Assembly (NCBI GenBank): GCA_014925825.1
Contig: JACGCK010000318.1
Location: 1-43,165 of the forward strand
DNA from: Pholiota molesta
Lineage: Eukaryota; Basidiomycota; Agaricomycetes; Agaricales; Strophariaceae
Direction: 5' to 3'
Length of the DNA stretch: 43,165 nt
The notes under the pieces were generated by a model, which was not told where the DNA came from, did no database searches, and saw only the letters and a program-made list of their open reading frames with translations. This document shows positions 1-11,114 of this stretch, in pieces (position 1 is the first letter of the stretch; every line of letters starts with the position of its first letter). Made by a program: the position numbers and the translations under genes.

Positions 1-38
1 ATCGCGCTGCATATCGTCTATTCTCACTATCTACGCAG

Positions 39-160
39 TGCCCGAGCCCCATGTACGCTCTCTAGGCCTCACCGTCCTCCGCGGGCCCACCATCACCGTG
101 CTCAACCCTGTCGACGGCTCAGAGGAAATCGCCAACCCTTTCCTTGCCGCAGACCAATAG
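39..160 (+). CDS. LSM7: LSM7, last exon only (partial at window edge)
   Basis: Lsm7 is a subunit of the Lsm1-7 (mRNA decay) and Lsm2-8 (U6 snRNA) rings. The window begins inside an intron. A CTACGCAG acceptor ends at 38, and the exon opens in a frame that reads through LGLTVLRGPTITVLNPVDG and on to IANPF before the TAG at 158-160. That pattern is the Sm2 motif and tail of Lsm7: the L-G-L-x-V-x-R-G strand, then a P-x-D-G-x-E-x-I-x-N-P-F ending. The Sm1 half and the start codon lie upstream of the window, so only about 40 codons are visible. No frame break is seen. It is convergent with the HRI1-like gene. The family call rests on this short tail, which is distinctive for Lsm7 among Sm-like proteins. 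Confidence 0.8.
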
Positions 161-1060
161 ACAAGACCCGTCCGGGCACAGCATCTATTGCAAGGGAACA
201 AGCCAGCACCCTTTCATCCGAGTGTCGCCCGGTGCTTTCAAATTTCCTGGTCGTCCTCGTCTGCATTCCATCAGGTTTCACCTTGTATTTTCTCTGTGTT
301 CCGTTCCTCGCCAATCTCCTCGCTTTTACCTCCTCTGTCGTTTTGTCTAAACCCTGATCCTTATCTCGCCTGCTACCTGCTGCCTTCAACCTCTATTGCA
401 CTGCGCCCAATGCCCTGGCAGACGCAGGCTGCCATCGCATGCACTTTGATGTACTACATACGTACTTCGGCTATGAAATTACCAATGGTTACCCAATACA
501 CCATGTTCTCCCCCTCCCTGCTTCTTGTCTCCGTTTTGTTCAGCCTTTGTGCACTTCTCTTTTCTGAGCTGCCGTAGGTCAGTCGTATGAATTACCAGGT
601 ATCATCAACGTCCAGTACAAGGACTCCCTCTCCCTAATCAAGGAACTCATTTATACGTAACTCTACGTAACTGCAGGTACTCTCCTGTTGCTCTGTTCCG
701 ATCATAACAGTTTACAAGGCAGAAACTAAAATCCCGTCCTTCGTTCGCGGACCAGAAGTAAAGCAGCTCAACCTTGTACATTTCATCTGAAGGATTAGCA
801 GATTGAGAAAAAACCAAACCACTATTACTGTAATCTCGATGAGCAATGACATGGACAGACCATTACGCGCCGAAAAGTTTGGCCTGTTAAGCTCGCTGCT
901 AGAGCCAGGGCTTGGAGTCGACTCGACTCGACTCTCAAGGCTATAAACTATTATTTTTACTTATCTCAGTCCTTAAAGAAAATAATCGCATCTTTCCTTC
1001 AAAAAGTCAAATTCCAGATTCATTCCAACTCCAAAATCTTCCAAACATCCCCATTCCACT
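161..1060. other. intergenic, 3' sides of LSM7 and HRI1
   Basis: No convincing coding exon on either strand. The stretch is pyrimidine-rich on the + strand from about 1060 to 1210, and has a short TCGAC tandem run at about 917-935. The open frames here have no recognisable motif and no splice partner. Confidence 0.5.
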
Positions 1061-1806
1061 CTACTTCCGTCCCCCAGCCCACCCACCCCGCTCTCCCTCT
1101 CCCGGCAGAAAAACCACATCCCCGCGTTCAAGCCCTGTCGAACAAACCACCTCCCACCCTCCCGCTGCACTCTTCACCCCCTGCCACGCCCAAAACCGCC
1201 CCTCCTGATCCCTCCCCATCGCCAGCTGCCGATCGCCCACCTGCGCCTGCCAGGCGGATCCCGAGGCGTTGCAGAGGAACAGCACAGGGCATGGGTCGCG
1301 GAGAGTGTGCTCATGCCAGATCTCTTCGTACGGTGTCATCAATCCCGTATCTGGATTGACCATTTCGCCTGTTTCCAGGGTGTCTCCGCTTTCTAGGACG
1401 GTATTCGTCCCTATATCTCTAACGGAGAGAGGGTCCTATACACGATTTAGAGGACCAGATTTGAACGAAGCTCTTCAACTTTAAATCAGATAGTAAACCG
1501 AGACTGACGAGCGTCCTCGAATCAATATGATGCTTGAACTGCACTCGGCCATCAGACACTACATAACAATTATACCACAGAACACATGAGCAGTGAGCAC
1601 CATCGCAGAACGAAATACGGACAGACGTTGATGGCGGTACCCAGCAAACGCCCAGTCCAGCTGACCTCCCCCTTCAAGAACCGCACGTCCAAGAACACGC
1701 CCGTCTTCCCTCCAGTGAGCACGACGGTATCCGTGGGCTCGGTGGCAGGTCCGGGCACCCAGCGGATCGAGCGTCGAACGGCGATAGAGGATGATGATGA
1801 AGGCAT
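1061..1806 (-). CDS. HRI1: HRI1-family protein, interrupted by a 1-nt frame break
   Basis: Hri1 is a small conserved fungal protein of uncertain role; yeast Hri1 associates with Hrr25 and Sec72. Reading down from ATG 1806, the N-terminal exon gives RRSIRWVPGPATEPTDTVVL and then VFLDVRFLK. The family hallmark LDWAFAG follows in another frame, after a C5 run (1668-1672 on +). Further exons carry FKHHIDSRT (about 1510-1545) and LESGDTLETGEMVNPDTG followed by PYEEIW (about 1310-1430). Introns sit near 1555-1625 and 1440-1490; their exact borders are unsure. The last frame runs to a stop at 1061, but the C-terminus past about 1200 is not recognisable, so another intron may be missed. Order of motifs and total size fit the family. 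Without the break this would be an ordinary single-copy gene. Confidence 0.72.
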
Positions 1807-2438
1807 GAAGGCAATGGTCGATGGTCAATTGTACGCTGGCACCCGCGGCGAGCAAACGTGAGATAACGGGCTAAGGACCGAAAATCATCCCATGGACCCA
1901 CAGCAGTGATGTGCGGGTCATAACCATAACCGAATAGTTATGGTTATCTTAACAGTTATGTAGAAGTTATGAATAGTTAGTGACTGTTATCCATCAAATA
2001 ACTTTCGCACCTTTTATACAGCACCCGTATATATGTGATCATCAAAGCTCCGAAATGGACTTTTGCGCGGATGAAAGTAGGAGAGACTGAAAGATCTGTA
2101 TTCGAATGCACGATAGCAGAGTCGATAGATAAATGGATAACAGAGAGCCAGGCACAAAGTCGAAAGAAGAGTGAAAACACGGGGAAAATACAAGCGCTCG
2201 AGCGGAACTAACAATGAAAGAAAGAACCCCTTTCACTATTAGTGTCAAGACCGAATAATAAATAATCGGTGACTGCCAGTGTGCGTTAGAACATGGAACC
2301 TGTTATACTAATTCATAATACACGTATTAACGTAACTAATAGTAGTGGAAGAAAGTCATACAAGTGAATGAGAAATCATATTACACAATATCAGAATGGT
2401 GCACGATGCACCGGGATCCTTATTCAAAGGCCAGTATA
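1807..2438. other. intergenic, AT-rich, between HRI1 start and the oxidoreductase stop
   Basis: It should hold the HRI1 promoter and the 3' flank of the oxidoreductase. It contains the perfect hairpin at 1920-1947 and several further copies of the word AGTTATG between 1935 and 1980. The small open frames have no recognisable features. Confidence 0.5.
1920..1947. repeat. perfect 11-bp inverted repeat with 6-nt loop
   Basis: ATAACCATAAC at 1920-1930 pairs fully with GTTATGGTTAT at 1937-1947 around the loop CGAATA. The arm is itself two ATAAC units, and AGTTATG recurs just downstream. It lies about 115 bp upstream of the HRI1 start, so a regulator site is possible. No family is recognised. Confidence 0.8.
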
Positions 2439-4411
2439 TTACAAAAGATCTTCAAATTTGGCAGCTTTCACTCTCTTCTCCGTGATCAAGAAAGGAGCTG
2501 GGAGAGCCGGCACGTCTCCAAACGCTGTTGCCTCATCATCAGGAACACCCAAAACCATCCTCGCCACCGCCTGGCCGCTCAACCACGCATGGACCATACC
2601 CTCACCGGTATATCCAGCGCAGATCCACTCTCCAGGTGCAGCAAGCGGCGGACTCGACGCGTCAACATCAATGGTAGAGTGCATCGACGTGCTGCACGAT
2701 GGCGCCGTGCCCACCGCTTCCTGCCGGACGTACGGCCGGGCCAGTGGCACCGCGCGCGGCGGCTCCTTCCTCCCCGAAACGGACTCCGGCACGCGCCCGA
2801 CCCAAGGCTGCATGTCCGCCGAGATGCCAATAATCCCCGTCCACGCGGCTTTCACGCGGCCCTTGCCCCATGCGACGCCCGCAGAGTGGGGTCTGGCCTT
2901 GCCATCGGGGTCGGCTTCAGAGCTTTCTTGGCCCCAGTGCTCCGCGAAATATTGCTGCAGCGCGCCATTGAGATACGCCTCGATTTCGAAGTCGCCGGTG
3001 CTGTCGTCGACAATGCCGATATTCGCTAGCAGCGCCGCTTCGGAACGCCCGCCGAGCATCGCGCCTCCTCCAAACATAAATTCACCAGAGGTCGGGAGAG
3101 GCGTCTTTGCGGGATCGTTACTCGCGGGCAGAAGCTGGGAGAGGTAGTCGAATGCGAATTCTTGCTGGAGTTTACCGGACGCGAATTCTTGCGCGCTGGG
3201 GTAAAATAGAAACGCGCGCGTGCTGGCCCAATGCGAGTTGGGGTTAGGCTGGAGATTTGAGTGTGCCGGCATGAGTCCAAGGCCAGGGCGCTGGGCAGAC
3301 ATATGAAGTCTGGTAGGTATGATCTTCTTTCGCATTCCTGGGAGAAGATGCGAAGACCAAGCGTTTGTAGCATGGATTACGTGAGGCGTCCTAATGTCCC
3401 CTCTCGGTGTGGTGACTGTGTATATGCCGTCATGAGAGGCGATATTGGTACATGGTGTGTGGGTAAACAGCCCAAAGCTGTTCGGTAAGATTAGATTAGC
3501 ATTGACATGAGGGGTAGATAAAAGGAGTGAATACGAACTTGGGATACTTTGTCAGTAATTTACGAAGGAGTCCTGTGATCAAGCGATATGGGTGAATTGA
3601 AGCGCCGGGCTTGAGTATGCATCCATGGATAGATTTGGTTAATTGGAGTTTCTAGAAGCCAATGAGCGCCTGCACGGGGAAGGAATAGATGCACACCTAC
3701 GTCGATAGCTTCGCGTCCTTGTATGACATCGAATCCCTCAGCGAGGTCCTTGGGGACCTCCTTCAAATATGAATGGAGCTCTTGCTTTGCTTTGGCGAAC
3801 ATTTCTGGATGCAAGAACGCATCGAAATCGTCCACTAAGCGTGCTTGGGATTCGGCCAACAGTCCCTCGTCCTCTGCAAGTGTAAGAAGGACAGAAATAT
3901 GCGACAAACGAAAACGAAGTATTTCTCGAGCCATTGCGGCCCCATACATTTTCTTCAGCTGAAAATATTCCGTATACACATTGGGGACGACATGTCCTCC
4001 ATTTCTACGCAGTTGAAATAGTTATCATACAAAATTTTCATGGCGAATAGGGTAAATGGCTCACCTGCCGGTTGCACCTGAGCAAGCATCCCTTGCTTCA
4101 AGCATCACAACCTTCAACGGCTCGACGGATTTTGAGTCGAAATCGTCACGCACATGATCTAAAAGCGCCTTTGCAATAGCGGTCCCAGAAATTCCGCTCC
4201 CAATAACGACGACATCTGCGTACAGGGGAAGCTCCTTATCTCTCCCATGCTGGGCAATCGGAGATAAAGGAACAGTCCAGTACGGTACAGAGTCATTTGA
4301 TTGAGGAATCCCAGGAGAGAGCGCAATGCGTTTCGACAGCGTCTCGTAGCCATTGACGATTGCTTTAATCGACTGGAATGCATAGCGCAACGAAGAAAAT
4401 AAGCCACCCAT
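2439..4411 (-). CDS. FAD-dependent oxidoreductase (DAO fold), 600 aa
   Basis: A flavin oxidoreductase of the D-amino-acid-oxidase/glycine-oxidase-like fold; the substrate cannot be told from sequence. Model: exons 4411-4065, 4004-3701, 3651-3539 and 3477-2439 (introns of 60, 49 and 61 nt, all GT-AG, phases agree). The protein opens with about 60 residues before the Rossmann motif VVVIGSGISG (about 67-76). GATGRNGGH, the usual second FAD contact, is rebuilt exactly by splicing intron 1. Intron 2 removal yields KPGASIHPYRL, and intron 3 removal yields HATNAWSSHLLPG. The C-terminus has AGYTGEGM, the normal FAD-closing glycine motif. No signal peptide is obvious. Length and motif order match the cytosolic fungal DAO-fold proteins often annotated as FAD-dependent oxidoreductase; no frame defects were found. 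Confidence 0.88.
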
Positions 4412-5036
4412 GGTCGGTCAGAGATAAGGGGGACTCAGGCGGAGGTGTGGGTGACAAGCTGTCGCGTCAAGGTGCGCAAATGGGACTGTGGGCGAGAATA
4501 AAAGCTCTTCGCCTTGATAACATCCTCGAGGCGCGGGCAGATGAAAAGTCCTAGTCGCGAAAAGGCCGCCTCGTTCCAACGATCGCCGGAGGATGACGAG
4601 ATGAAATCAGCTGGAGAACCTGGGGTGCAGATTAATAGGTGTGCTATCAGCTTTAGGATTGATGCGGGTGGACATTGTCAGAAAAGCTCACCTGCCTGTG
4701 TCGGAGAGCCAGACGCAGAGTTACCGGCAGAATAGTATTTTAGGACTCGGAATGCCCCGGCCCTGAGCAAAATTAAAATCCCGTGACCGTAAGACGCGTC
4801 AATTTTAATCACGCGCCACTGGCATTATTCACGCGCTTCGTCTCAAAGATCGGTCGCGCTCCTTGGAATCGTACACGCGCGCTCGTGCGGAGAAATGGAG
4901 AATATAGAAAACTTCATTTTCGGTAGATTGTGTTACATACACTACACTTGCGCTGCAGGATCTTGGTACATGGTTTATTGCTACATTTCTAATCGTCCCG
5001 AGTACTTCTAGTACTCCTCGGTCTCCTCTTGATCTT
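4412..5036. other. intergenic, promoter of the FAD oxidoreductase
   Basis: No gene seen. It holds the upstream region of the oxidoreductase and the 3' flank of the coiled-coil gene. One ACGCGT box (MluI cell-cycle-box sequence) lies at 4794-4799, in a CG-rich patch with further ACGCG words. Confidence 0.45.
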
Positions 5037-5655
5037 CTACAACAAAGCCGGGTCGGAAGTGTCTGAGGCATCGGACTCACGACGACCCCTGCTCATCGCG
5101 CCGCGACTCGCCAAATCCAGCTTGTAATCCCAATCGCCGTCGAGCTGCGCGTCGGGCGCCTTGGAGCGCCTGCTGCCCTTGGGCTTCTTGTTCTTCTTGG
5201 CGACCTTCCTGAACGGCGCGATGCCGTCAACGCGCTTGTTGCTGCTCGCATCGGAGAGGATGTCGCGGTGCTCAGCATCGATGTCGCTCTCGCTGTCGGA
5301 CTTGCCAGTGGTGGCGTCGAGCGCGGCGTTGGGGATCGCGGCGGCGACGTTGCCGGCCTCGAGGATGCGCGCCTCCTGGGCGATCATCTCGCGCATGTCG
5401 GCGAGGGAGGACTTGATGCTGCCCAGCTCGACTTCGCGCTGGTAGATGACCTCGAGAAGCTCGTTGTACTCGGCGACCTTGGCCTTGTGCTCGTTCGAGG
5501 CGCTTGGGGAGGGGACGAGACGTTCCTAGAATAACAATGGAATAGACCACGATCATATCGCGATGGTCAGTTTAGGGCGGATATGATAAGCACGCCGTTC
5601 GACGTACATCTATGACGGGGATAATGGGGGCAGAGGTCTGGAGTGTGTCGGCCAT
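5037..5655 (-). CDS. small coiled-coil protein with basic and Ser/Asp-rich tail, 178 aa
   Basis: Not recognised. Model: exon 1 5655-5608 (16 codons, ending PIIPVID at a GTACG donor) and exon 2 5525-5037 (acceptor TTCTAG). The second exon runs through EHKAKVAEYNELLEVIYQRE into a heptad-like helix to about residue 75. It then has an acidic SDSESDIDAEH stretch, a basic KVAKKNKKPKGSRRSK block that could be a nuclear signal, a conserved-looking DGDWDYKLDLASRG element and a Ser/Asp tail. The third-position GC of exon 2 is high, as expected of a real fungal gene. It could be a nuclear scaffold or complex subunit, but this is only a guess from composition. Confidence 0.72.
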
Positions 5656-6349
5656 CGCAGATGGTAAAGAAGAGTGGATGATGTGTGGGGTACAGTAGAA
5701 AGATAGTTTGAAGACAGTATCTGCGATCCCCTAGGAGGTCGAGATGGGGGAATTATCTAGAGGTTGGTTACCTTTTTGTACTGTCAGACCGAGTCAGGCT
5801 TCACAAACAATGAGGCGTAGATCGATAACTCTGTCCTCGAGGCAGCCAACATGCGCTTAACCGACCATCTTGCCTTGAGATTGTTCCATGCGGATCACAC
5901 GAGGCCAGCCTAAGAATGGTCGCACTCTCATACGAACTGCTTTTTTGTTATCCAAAATAAGGTGTTCATCATATTCTGTGTCTGAAAGAATCTATATGAT
6001 ATGATAATCTACGCCACGAACGCTGAGGAGTGATGAAATAGGTATATATTAAAGATGATGGAGCCCTTGTCGAGGACATCTTCGCTCGCATCGTTCGCCA
6101 TACTAAGCGAGCCCATTATAAACGCAATCGATGGCCGACATGGTATCTGTGAAGGGGGTGTGAATTCCGTCATATCCGCTGGGCATGTGCCCAGTCAAGC
6201 AGTGTTGAATGACGGTAGAAGGTAGCCGTGTTGGGATGGGAAAAGGCCCTTAGGAGCGAGGCGCCGAAGTCGATATCCGATGATGATATGGGCAGAGGGT
6301 AACTGTGGACCCTGGTATAACGTGACCGTATTTGCCTTTGCGTGGAAAT
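5656..6349. other. intergenic, no gene seen
   Basis: Upstream region of the coiled-coil gene and downstream flank of the Ser-rich gene. Frames are short and compositionally random; no repeat or motif stood out. Confidence 0.45.
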
Positions 6350-6882
6350 CTAATCCTCCTCCGGTATGGAGGAAAGAGAAGAGCGCTTTCGCCTGTGGCC
6401 GGGAGTGAAGGTGGTGGAGGGAATTTTGGGAGCAGGAGCAAACGAGACAGCAGGCGCACGCTGCGTGTTCTTTGAGGTGGAGTATATGACGAATTGTTCT
6501 TCGTCAGATGAAGACGTGAAGTCGTCCGACCCTAACATGAGTTCTGCCGCCAGTCTATTGGCCATGAGTTCAATGGGGTCCCCATACGGCTCGGAGATGA
6601 GTTTCCTGCACTATAAATGACGATCAGTAAAATGAAATATGTAGTGCACACAAGAAGATAACTTACAGGTGAAGTTGGCGAGGAATTGGCCGAGTTCAGA
6701 CTGTCCACAGGCGAGCTGCTGCGCGACTTGGACGCGTCGATAAACGCGATGCGTTCGAGGCGCTGAACCTCGGTTTCCTTGTAACTCATCTGTCTCCCTT
6801 TCGCGTCGTATTGGATGTTGGAACTGGTGGTCAGGAAAGGAGACCCAAAGTGGGATGGCAGGAGGAAAGACGTGGAAGACAT
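6350..6882 (-). CDS. small Ser-rich protein, 158 aa, function unknown
   Basis: Not recognised. Model: exon 1 6882-6667 (donor GTAAGT) and exon 2 6610-6350 (acceptor TTTATAG), joined in phase 0. The first half carries YDAKGRQMSYKETEVQRLER followed by IAFIDASKSRSSSPVDS, a basic/Ser-Pro segment. The second half begins RKLISEPYGDPIELMANRL, predicted helical, then an acidic-Ser block DDFTSSSDEEQF and a basic C-terminus with HRRKRSSLSSIPEED, where RKRSSLSS resembles a basophilic-kinase phosphosite. Strong splice signals, a single ATG and codon bias make it a probable real gene. It may be a small phosphoprotein; no enzyme motif is visible. Confidence 0.68.
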
Positions 6883-7720
6883 GTTGGCGCTGTGTATGAA
6901 TCAAGAGTGCTCTGATGAAGGGCTTTGTAGTTCTGGGATGCTACGGCGGAAGCGACTGCGGCTGTGGGCGCGGGTCTGGGATGCGATAGCGGGGCAGCCA
7001 TGATTGCTGCGGTTATATAGGGCGCAATGAAAAATAAGCATCCTGTTGCAGCCGTGCCAAATGAGTCATGCAGCCGGAGAAAATGAGCTGATCACGAAGG
7101 GAACACGATTGCAGATGATTACACCGGCAGCCTGCCGGCTGCGCACGCGCGTCTCAGGCAATTGCCGGCTTTAGTATACATCACTGGCATACCAACGCCA
7201 TACTTACACGCTGACAAGACTCTATTGATCTTCTGCCTCGCCTGGTCGCGCCTCCAACTCAAAGATATTGACTTTGACATACTTCTAGCCATTCAACTCC
7301 ACCAGTCTCGAGAAATCAACTTGGACCGGGGAGGCGTTGTTGTTGAGATGACGTTGGGATGGCCCAACGACGGGAAGTCTGACTGCGCGGCTTGGCGGAT
7401 GGGTCGCTAACCGTAGCCAGGATGTCGCAGTAGTCTGCAGTAGTCATCTTGGAATTCACTGGATACATCCGGCATACACGCTCAAGTCAGCAAGCAAGTC
7501 GTGTTTAGCCCAAACTTGAGTGATGTCAATGCCACTAATCCTCATAGCCGCGTCATCGAGTCCTTACATCTCGGAGATATCTACAGTGCTCTGTCATCCA
7601 AAATAGTGATCACTACACATTTTGGACTAATCTCGGTCGTTACAAGGTTCTATATATGTTTTCTATGTTCCTATACTCACTGTCTATCAAAATTAAAATA
7701 GTGATCAGTGCCACGACCCC
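6883..7720. other. intergenic, promoter of the Ser-rich gene
   Basis: No gene seen. The word AAAATAGTGATCA occurs at about 7600 and again at about 7695. Nothing else stood out. Confidence 0.4.
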
Positions 7721-8304
7721 AGTTTCTCATTTCAATCACAAGCATATACACATGAATAGATCGGGCGGGGTGGAAGGGGTGAGGCGGTCTTGTTGTAGTG
7801 TTTGGTATCATGTCTAGACCGGCGGAATGCGCCCATGTGTGCAGATGCCCGACATCCGCTTCTGCAATGTGTATTTCAATGGCAAAGCAGCCTCCAGGCT
7901 TCAAGTTTGACAAATGAAGGACACGGGTTGGACACATGGGTATGTGTATAAACGTGCCGACTCTATGCTGAACTCGGGCACGCGCACACGTATATTTAGT
8001 TGAGTTAAGCAAAATAGGTACAAGGCAATTATCCTGCCCTGTACTTCCCTCGATTATTGGACGCATGTAATGCTTTCCAGCGCGTCACAATCTCACCCCA
8101 GAAATTTCTTCACTTCTCTGAAATTGGCTTGTTCGAAGACTGCCACATTCTTATGCTCTCTATCAATGAACGATAATTATAAACGAGTGCAAAGAATGCG
8201 ATTAATTCTTGTTTGGAAGTAAACTAGTAATGACTTAAACTGATAAGCGCCCGGGCTTTGCCGTTCATTGTCCAATAAGTGCTGAGGTATAGGCACCGAT
8301 ATAC
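7721..8304. repeat. copy 1 of a diverged direct duplication
   Basis: It shares a collinear series of blocks with 8373-9066: AGTTTCTCATTTC, GAATAGATCGG, GAGGCGGTCTT, TCTAGACC(A/G)GCGGAATG, GTGCAGATGCCC, GTATTTCAATG, (C/T)GTCACAATCTCAC, GATAAGCGCCC and CACCGATATACA. Spacing differs by indels. The similarity is ancient and patchy, typical of a tandem duplication decaying without selection. Confidence 0.75.
7800..8066 (-). pseudogene. possible SAM-methyltransferase relic inside copy 1
   Basis: The minus-strand frame reads VLHLSNLKPGGCFAIEIH and then ADVGHLHTWAHSAGLD. N-L-K-P-G-G followed by a beta strand is the post-motif-III signature of class I SAM-dependent methyltransferases common in fungal genomes. 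Nothing resembling motif I (E/DxGxGxG) is found upstream, and the matching stretch in copy 2 has decayed. I take it as a fragment, and a chance match is possible. Confidence 0.3.
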
Positions 8305-8372
8305 ATTAGTAGTGCCTCCGCGGAGACGCACCCTTCTTCGCTGCTCCAAAAAACTTTACCTCAAAACATATC

Positions 8373-9066
8373 AGTTTCTCATTTCGATCTCACAATGTAT
8401 GAATAGATCGGTGGGGTCGAGGGTGGGAGGCGGTCTTATTCTACTCAGCGTCATCTCTAGACCAGCGGAATGCACACATGTTGTGCAGATGCCCCACATA
8501 TACTTCTTTAACTGTATTTCAATGATTTAAAGCGGTATTCGAGATTGAAGTTTGAAAAATGAAGGATATGGGCATGTACTACAGTACATATCGATTGAGA
8601 CGTGGCGGCTCTATGTTTCGTGGCAAAAAACGACCCGTGAATACTGTAAGCTTAGAATATGTAAATAAGAATCACAGTACTAAAAGTAAGTATAAAATAC
8701 GCCAGGATGAATGCAAAGTAGACATTGCTAATGAAACTCATGACGCCACGCGAGCTGTTTTTCGGGTTCCAACGCGCTGGACTTGGACACTGATACTATG
8801 TTGGGCTAAGCAGGCAATTGTCCTACCCCCAACCTACCCCACACTTTCCTCGAGTATATAAGACATCCATTGGTTTCCAGCGTGTCACAATCTCACGCCA
8901 GAAATGTTGAAAATGCCGGCTTCAGTTTTTTCCCTATAACACGCAATACTGGCTTGGAATGATAAGCGCCCTTGAACTTTAAGCGCCCAGTCTGACGGTC
9001 CAAAAGAAAACTTCTTCGGTAGATATGGTGGCCCTTGGGCTGACGGACTGATACACCGATATACAA
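8373..9066. repeat. copy 2 of a diverged direct duplication
   Basis: Second copy of the unit at 7721-8304 in the same orientation, about 110 bp longer through insertions. It contains the same ordered blocks, including the ATAAGCGCCC word at 8962 and the end block CACCGATATACA at about 9054. The open frames within it have no recognisable product. Confidence 0.75.
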
Positions 9067-9355
9067 ATGTATCTTATCAAATATTCAAAAAAAGATTTTT
9101 GCGACACAAAAGCTCTCAAGACTGAATCCTATGCTTGGTACTTAAGTTGTTTATATGGAATCGATTTCATTGGTCCACAAACATTATTCCATATATACAG
9201 TAAGTCGTAATAGTTCTAGGTCGAAACTTGGAACAGTGCCAGCACATAATAAAACGAGTAGCGACAGGTATGGTTTTAGAAAAAGAAAATTATGTCCTTG
9301 ATGCGGCCAGAAAACAACCCACGTACAGGAACTACACTAGCGACGCAATGAGTAC

Positions 9356-10167
9356 TTAGTTCGAGTAAGGTGCTGGCCCATTGTTTGACGTATCATTAGC
9401 CGCGGGCCTCTGATATGCCACAGGAGGATATGTAAGCTCCTGACTAGATGAATATCGAAGATGTGCAGGCACGTCATTGGGCACCTCACTGGGCTGCCTG
9501 GGCACATGTCGGGAAGACATCGGCGTCTGGCTGACTGAATACTGGGGATAAGCATTGGCGTGGCTTGGACGAGGTATAGCCCCTTGAATCTGGAGCCGTC
9601 GGATTTGCCTTTCTCTCTCCTCCGCTTCACGCAACTCCGTCTCTCTTCGTTTCTCTACTATGTCTTGCATATCTCTATGAATAGTTGCTTTGTTCGAGGT
9701 CATCTACAAAGATAACATCAATGGCTTATTTTTGATAAAATTCGGATTGGACAGGTGCATGTCCTTCAACTTACCAGAGTCTGTCCGTGAAATTTATCGG
9801 CTCGAGTATAGAACGTCTTTGCAGCCTTCCAATTCACAATCGACCCAATATATGACTCGCTTTGTTCTTCCAGCTCCTCTCTGGTCGAAATTAATCTATT
9901 GACTTGATGAGCACAACGAAAATGAAGCGGACTCGAAGGAAATACTGACATGTCACTCGTTTGGAGATAGCTTTCGCGAATTTCGTCCTCCAAGTTCTTG
10001 CCTCGTGGTCCATGAAGAATTTCTATTGCTTCGTCCAACCGCTTTCCACCGGCTTTGGTGTACTGATAACTTGTGATGGGTGTTCCTGAAGCGACACTAT
10101 AAATAAAATTCGAGGCGGTGATGGCGATGGCTGCTGCGGCAATGTGCTCAGACGTCCCAACGGCCAT
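9356..10167 (-). CDS. orphan protein with N-terminal hydrophobic helix, 228 aa
   Basis: Not recognised. Model: exons 10167-9950, 9895-9775 and 9703-9356. The ATG exon begins with EHIAAAAIAITASNFIYSVA, a hydrophobic alanine-rich helix, then KRLDEAIEILHGPRG. The first intron (54 nt, GTCAGT donor) could also be read through in frame; splicing gives an uninterrupted helix ISTREELEEQSESYIGS and is preferred. The third exon has a highly charged coiled-coil EKRRETELREAEERERQIRR and a Pro/Ser/Tyr-rich disordered tail. The architecture (hydrophobic anchor, helical body, charged coil, disordered tail) suggests a membrane-associated or scaffold protein, but that is inference only. Confidence 0.65.
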
Positions 10168-11114
10168 GATACTAGAGTTCTGAAGTTAAAGAAAGAAAGT
10201 GTTTAAGGAGGTGAAATTCAGTAAGGTATTGAACGACATCGTCACAAGCTAGCTTACTTTATAGTAGAAGCGCATTGTGATTGTGGCTCAACAAAGTATT
10301 TGACTCTCTGAGAGCGTCCGACTGCAGTCAACATATGTCATAGTAACTTTCTGCCTGTCTCGCTAGTAAGAACAATAACAATGTCGTAATTGCCCCCAAT
10401 GTCCGAACTGCTCTTTTAATTTCATCCTTACACTGCTATTGCGACCATCATAGTACGTATTTCGAATGGCATAAACCTTGCGCGATGAAGAGCCCCAGTA
10501 ACCAAATACAATGGAATTTGCATAGAAGACATCGTCTGTCATATCTGCCAAACTACCCTTGTGTTTCTACTAATTCAGTTTCAACGGCTATGGTAGTAAT
10601 GATTGGACCCACATACCCACGACTGACAGCTACAGCTACTGCATGAGTAAGAATAACAATTGTGTTTGAAATTACACGGGGTGATGTTAATTACATAGCC
10701 CAGTTTCATATGCTTTCTCAGTACTCGAGATAAGATCACAGACAATGTAAGAACTTATCGATTATCTATGGCAAATCTATGGTCGGCAGTGGCAATTGGC
10801 GAAACGAACAACAACAAAATATGAACCTCACAGAATTATTCCTTGCGCCTTTGATGTCATTTAGGAAGTGATCTTCGTACACTTCATTTTCATGGTACAT
10901 GATGTTTGTAGATTGTACTATTACTAAGTCCCTAGATGAGAACAGACTGGAAGTGTGGGAATTGATTGACGTTCCAAATTAGGGAAAGTGAATGGAAGCG
11001 CTCAGCATTCTTTGTTTGTGCATTGTCCATATTCCATGTTCATCACCTTCAAGGCGACCCATGACTGACGTTACTTAAACACAAACACTCTGTACTCCTA
11101 CTCTTTCTCTCTCC
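10168..11114. other. intergenic; shared promoter region of orphan gene and kinase-like gene A
   Basis: The two flanking genes are divergent. A minus-strand open frame at 10363-10551 has no usual ATG at its border and no recognised motif, so I do not call it. AT-rich; no repeat stood out. Confidence 0.4.

Noticed and set aside
2364..3147. Long + strand open frames (221 and 259 aa)
   Set aside because: Antisense to the last exon of the FAD oxidoreductase, whose frame has clear family motifs; they lack any motif.
10363..10551. 62-aa minus-strand frame between the orphan gene and kinase A
   Set aside because: No ATG at its border, no motif, no splice partner.
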